8,414 nt of DNA from the NCBI GenBank assembly GCA_026391235.1, contig JAPLDV010000147.1:1-8414 (forward strand). The letters run 5' to 3'. Made by a program: the position numbers and the translations under genes. This document shows, in pieces, positions 6,817 through 8,414 of this stretch. This stretch comes from Bacteroidia bacterium (GTDB taxonomy: Bacteria; Bacteroidota; Bacteroidia; Bacteroidales; UBA12481). Every line of letters starts with the position of its first letter. Position 1 is the first letter of the stretch. The notes beneath the pieces are model-generated. The model was not told where the DNA came from and did no database searches. It saw only the letters and a program-made list of their open reading frames with translations.

Positions 6817-7264
6817 CCCAGTTCCGGGCCGGCCGGTTTTCCCAGTCTCCATTATGCCATACATAGCTGACAATCAATGGCAGTACGGTAGTTGCTTCGG
6901 CGAAAACCATCTGTTCGAAAATGGTTTCTACCTTGCCCCATGAGCTGGCTTCCTTAAGAGTGGAGGATGAACAGGCACCGTCACGAACATCGGCTACGGT
7001 AATCTGGACGGCATATTTATGCATCGGTACCTCTTTTCCCAGGATCTCGGCACAAACAACCGTATCCTGAGCAAAATTTTTAGGCACTCCCCCACCAATC
7101 ATAAATAACCCGGATGTTGCGGCTTCCATCTTTATCATCGTAAGCTCCAGGAAATCTTTGACACTATCGATGGATACATGCTTGCCGGGCCTCTCCCACT
7201 GATGCTTAACCAACCCGAATCCGGCACTGCTGTCGGAAAAAGCCGGACAGAATATCGGTACACC
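6794..7264 (-). pseudogene. Deoxyhypusine-synthase-like protein, C-terminal part (frame broken)
   Basis: Read from 7264 downwards this frame gives GVPIFCPAFSDSSAGFGLVK, a segment typical of bacterial deoxyhypusine-synthase-like proteins, then GKHVSIDSV, the catalytic-lysine region MIGGGVPKNFAQD (Lys codon at 7079-7081), HKYAVQITVADVRDGACSS and SWGKVETIFEQMVFAEATTV, ending WAKLFGKE. The first ATG in this frame is at 7211-7213, inside the conserved domain, so it is not the natural start. The family uses NAD and transfers a 4-aminobutyl group from spermidine; bacteria have no eIF5A, and some relatives make homospermidine, so the target here would be a polyamine rather than a protein lysine (established for the family, inferred here). 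About 80 residues are missing between this part and the N-terminal part. The last 23 bases overlap the end of the histidine kinase gene on the other strand. Confidence 0.85.
6824..6840 (+). terminator. Weak candidate terminator for the histidine kinase
   Basis: CCGG at 6824-6827 can pair with CCGG at 6833-6836 across a 5-base loop, followed by TTTT, 8 bases after the kinase stop. It lies inside the 3' coding end of the convergent deoxyhypusine-synthase-like gene. The stem is only 4 bp, so support is slight. Confidence 0.2.
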
Positions 7265-7572
7265 CCGATGGCTTCAAAAAAATCCATATCGATTATCGAA
7301 GCACCGGTGGCAACAATCACATCAACCATCTTATTCTTAACCATATCCACATAAACCTGCATGCAGCCGCCGGCACTTGTACTTCCGGCCAGGGTAAGCA
7401 TAACGGTACAATCCTTATCATTCACCATTCGCATCAGGATATCCGTTGCATTTGCCGTATCGCGCGACGAAAACGACATCTTGCGCATGGCATCGATAAT
7501 CGGTGTGGAATCAAATGAAGTAATATCGATGTGCTCAATAACTTCTTTCAGAAGGTCTTTCTTGTTTCTCAT
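7135..7572 (-). pseudogene. Deoxyhypusine-synthase-like protein, N-terminal part (frame broken near 7264)
   Basis: The open frame is 145 residues, but only the first 103 or so match the family. It starts MRNKKDLLKEVIEHIDI, continues through CTVMLTLAGSTSAGG at 55-69 and KNKMVDVIVATGASIIDMDF at 79-98, the part of the Rossmann-like NAD fold expected here, and reaches FFEAIG at about 98-103. In relatives this leads into a Phe-Lys-His-Tyr-type loop and a long helical segment. Here the next sequence is the later GVPIFCPAF region in another frame, so everything after about 7264 in this frame is out-of-frame translation to a stop at 7135. The ATG lies 2 bases beyond the agmatinase stop, so the two are surely one operon. 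Loss of the segment would remove part of the active-site and NAD-binding region. Confidence 0.85.
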
Positions 7573-7574
7573 AA

Positions 7575-8414
7575 TTATTTAGATATCAGGCTGATTAATT
7601 GATAAATCAATTTTGATGCTAAAAAGTCGGAAGATTTTTCAGTGGAATCAGGGCATAACTCAACAACATCCAACGCAATGATCTGATTGTGCTTGATCAC
7701 ATAATCGAGAAACCGGTACACTTCGTAATAAAGTAGTCCGCCCGGCTCCGGGGTTCCGGTTGAGGGCAATACGGAAGGGTCGAAAACATCCAGATCGATC
7801 GTAATGTAAACAGGGCCATCGAGCAGGCGGCCGGCCGCATCATACCAGTCATTTTTCCCGGTTATATCATGCGCGTAAAAGATCCTGCCCGGCTGCAGGA
7901 ATGGCAATTCATCGGTGCACATGGATCGAATTCCAACCTGAACAATATCAGCTACTTCGGCTGCACGTGCCATGGTGCTGGCATGGCTCAGCGGGCTTCC
8001 TTCATATTCCGGACGCAGGTCGGTGTGGGCATCGAGTTGGAGTACGGTGATTTTGCCGTAATGGACGGCACAGGCTCTGACCGCACCGATACTCACTGAA
8101 TGGTTACCACCGATAATCACCGGAAATTTCTTATCGGTGAGGATACCTGCAACGGCCGATTGCACCTCTTCCACCATATTCTCCGGATTGGCGGTTAATC
8201 CTACAGGATCAGCGGTATGAATACCATTCAGATATACCTCGCGGTTAGTTTGAATATCATAAAGTTCCATATTTGCCGATGCCTCCAGAATTGCATCCGG
8301 ACCGCGATCCGCGCCGCGGATCCAGGTGCTGGTGGCATCATAGGGCACCGGGAGTATGACCACCGGCGACGTTTCGTATGCTGAGTATTTTTCTTCGATT
8401 CCTCCGAAATTCAT
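7575..8414 (-). CDS. speB: Agmatinase (ureohydrolase family), polyamine synthesis
   Basis: This 279-residue protein hydrolyses agmatine to putrescine and urea in the cytoplasm, the second step of the arginine decarboxylase route. The binuclear manganese ligands of the family are all present: H105 in GGNHS at 103-107; D128, H130 and D132 in DAHTD at 128-132; D207 and D209 in DLDVFDPS at 207-214. STGTPEPGG at 218-226 and DVVELCP at 249-255, with the conserved acidic E252, also match. The length and the opening MNFGGIEEKY fit short Bacteroidota agmatinases, so the ATG at 8412-8414 is probably the true start, although it coincides with the window edge and an upstream start cannot be excluded. The deoxyhypusine-synthase-like gene follows after 2 bases; an arginine decarboxylase gene may lie just beyond the window. 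Agmatinase rather than arginase or formiminoglutamase is favoured by the family style and the polyamine neighbour. Confidence 0.93.
   Translation of the reverse strand: MNFGGIEEKYSAYETSPVVILPVPYDATSTWIRGADRGPDAILEASANMELYDIQTNREVYLNGIHTADPVGLTANPENMVEEVQSAVAGILTDKKFPVIIGGNHSVSIGAVRACAVHYGKITVLQLDAHTDLRPEYEGSPLSHASTMARAAEVADIVQVGIRSMCTDELPFLQPGRIFYAHDITGKNDWYDAAGRLLDGPVYITIDLDVFDPSVLPSTGTPEPGGLLYYEVYRFLDYVIKHNQIIALDVVELCPDSTEKSSDFLASKLIYQLISLISK

Noticed and set aside
6740..6943. A 67-codon + strand frame spanning the end of the kinase
   Set aside because: It overlaps two conserved coding ends in other frames and has no start signal or family resemblance.
7135..7264. A novel C-terminal tail on the deoxyhypusine-synthase-like N-terminal part
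   Set aside because: The same bases encode the conserved GVPIFCPAF to SIDSV segment in another frame, so the tail is out-of-frame translation.

Overview
The window looks like chromosome from a free-living or anaerobic member of the Bacteroidota. Supporting signs are a lipoprotein glycoside hydrolase whose lipobox is followed by charged residues, start codons mostly preceded by A-rich sequence rather than Shine-Dalgarno sites, a TAnnTTTG-type promoter element, and a DUF1080/GH20/GH29 carbohydrate cluster of the kind common in Bacteroidales relatives. This is inferred from protein style; no marker gene is present and I cannot name a genus.

Layout. Positions 1-258 are non-coding and hold a 14-bp-arm inverted repeat and a four-copy heptamer repeat. 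Positions 259-5480 (+) are a glycan-degradation cluster: a secreted protein with two DUF1080 (3-keto-disaccharide hydrolase family) domains, a GH20 beta-N-acetylhexosaminidase lipoprotein 24 bases downstream, and, after a 77-bp imperfect palindrome, a GH29 alpha-L-fucosidase. Together they would remove terminal fucose and N-acetylhexosamine from an external glycan, with the DUF1080 protein acting on an unknown (possibly 3-keto) sugar. The fucosidase gene is broken: about 24 codons are missing around 5034 and the frame shifts there. Positions 5481-5679 are a non-coding stretch with candidate hairpins and a promoter element. Positions 5680-6816 (+) encode a soluble PAS histidine kinase with no adjacent response regulator in the window. 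Positions 6794-8414 (-) are a polyamine operon reading towards the kinase: agmatinase (speB-like), then, 2 bases downstream, a deoxyhypusine-synthase-like gene. That gene is also broken: roughly 80 codons are missing near 7264, again with a frameshift, and its end overlaps the kinase gene by 23 bp.

The most notable feature is that two unrelated, otherwise well conserved genes each carry one internal frameshifting gap. Both gaps are of length 3k+1 by frame arithmetic, and both sit at a short palindrome or inverted repeat. This may be real gene decay or an assembly fault, and the sequence alone cannot decide. I found no RNA gene, insertion sequence, CRISPR array or convincing novel defence or mobile system.
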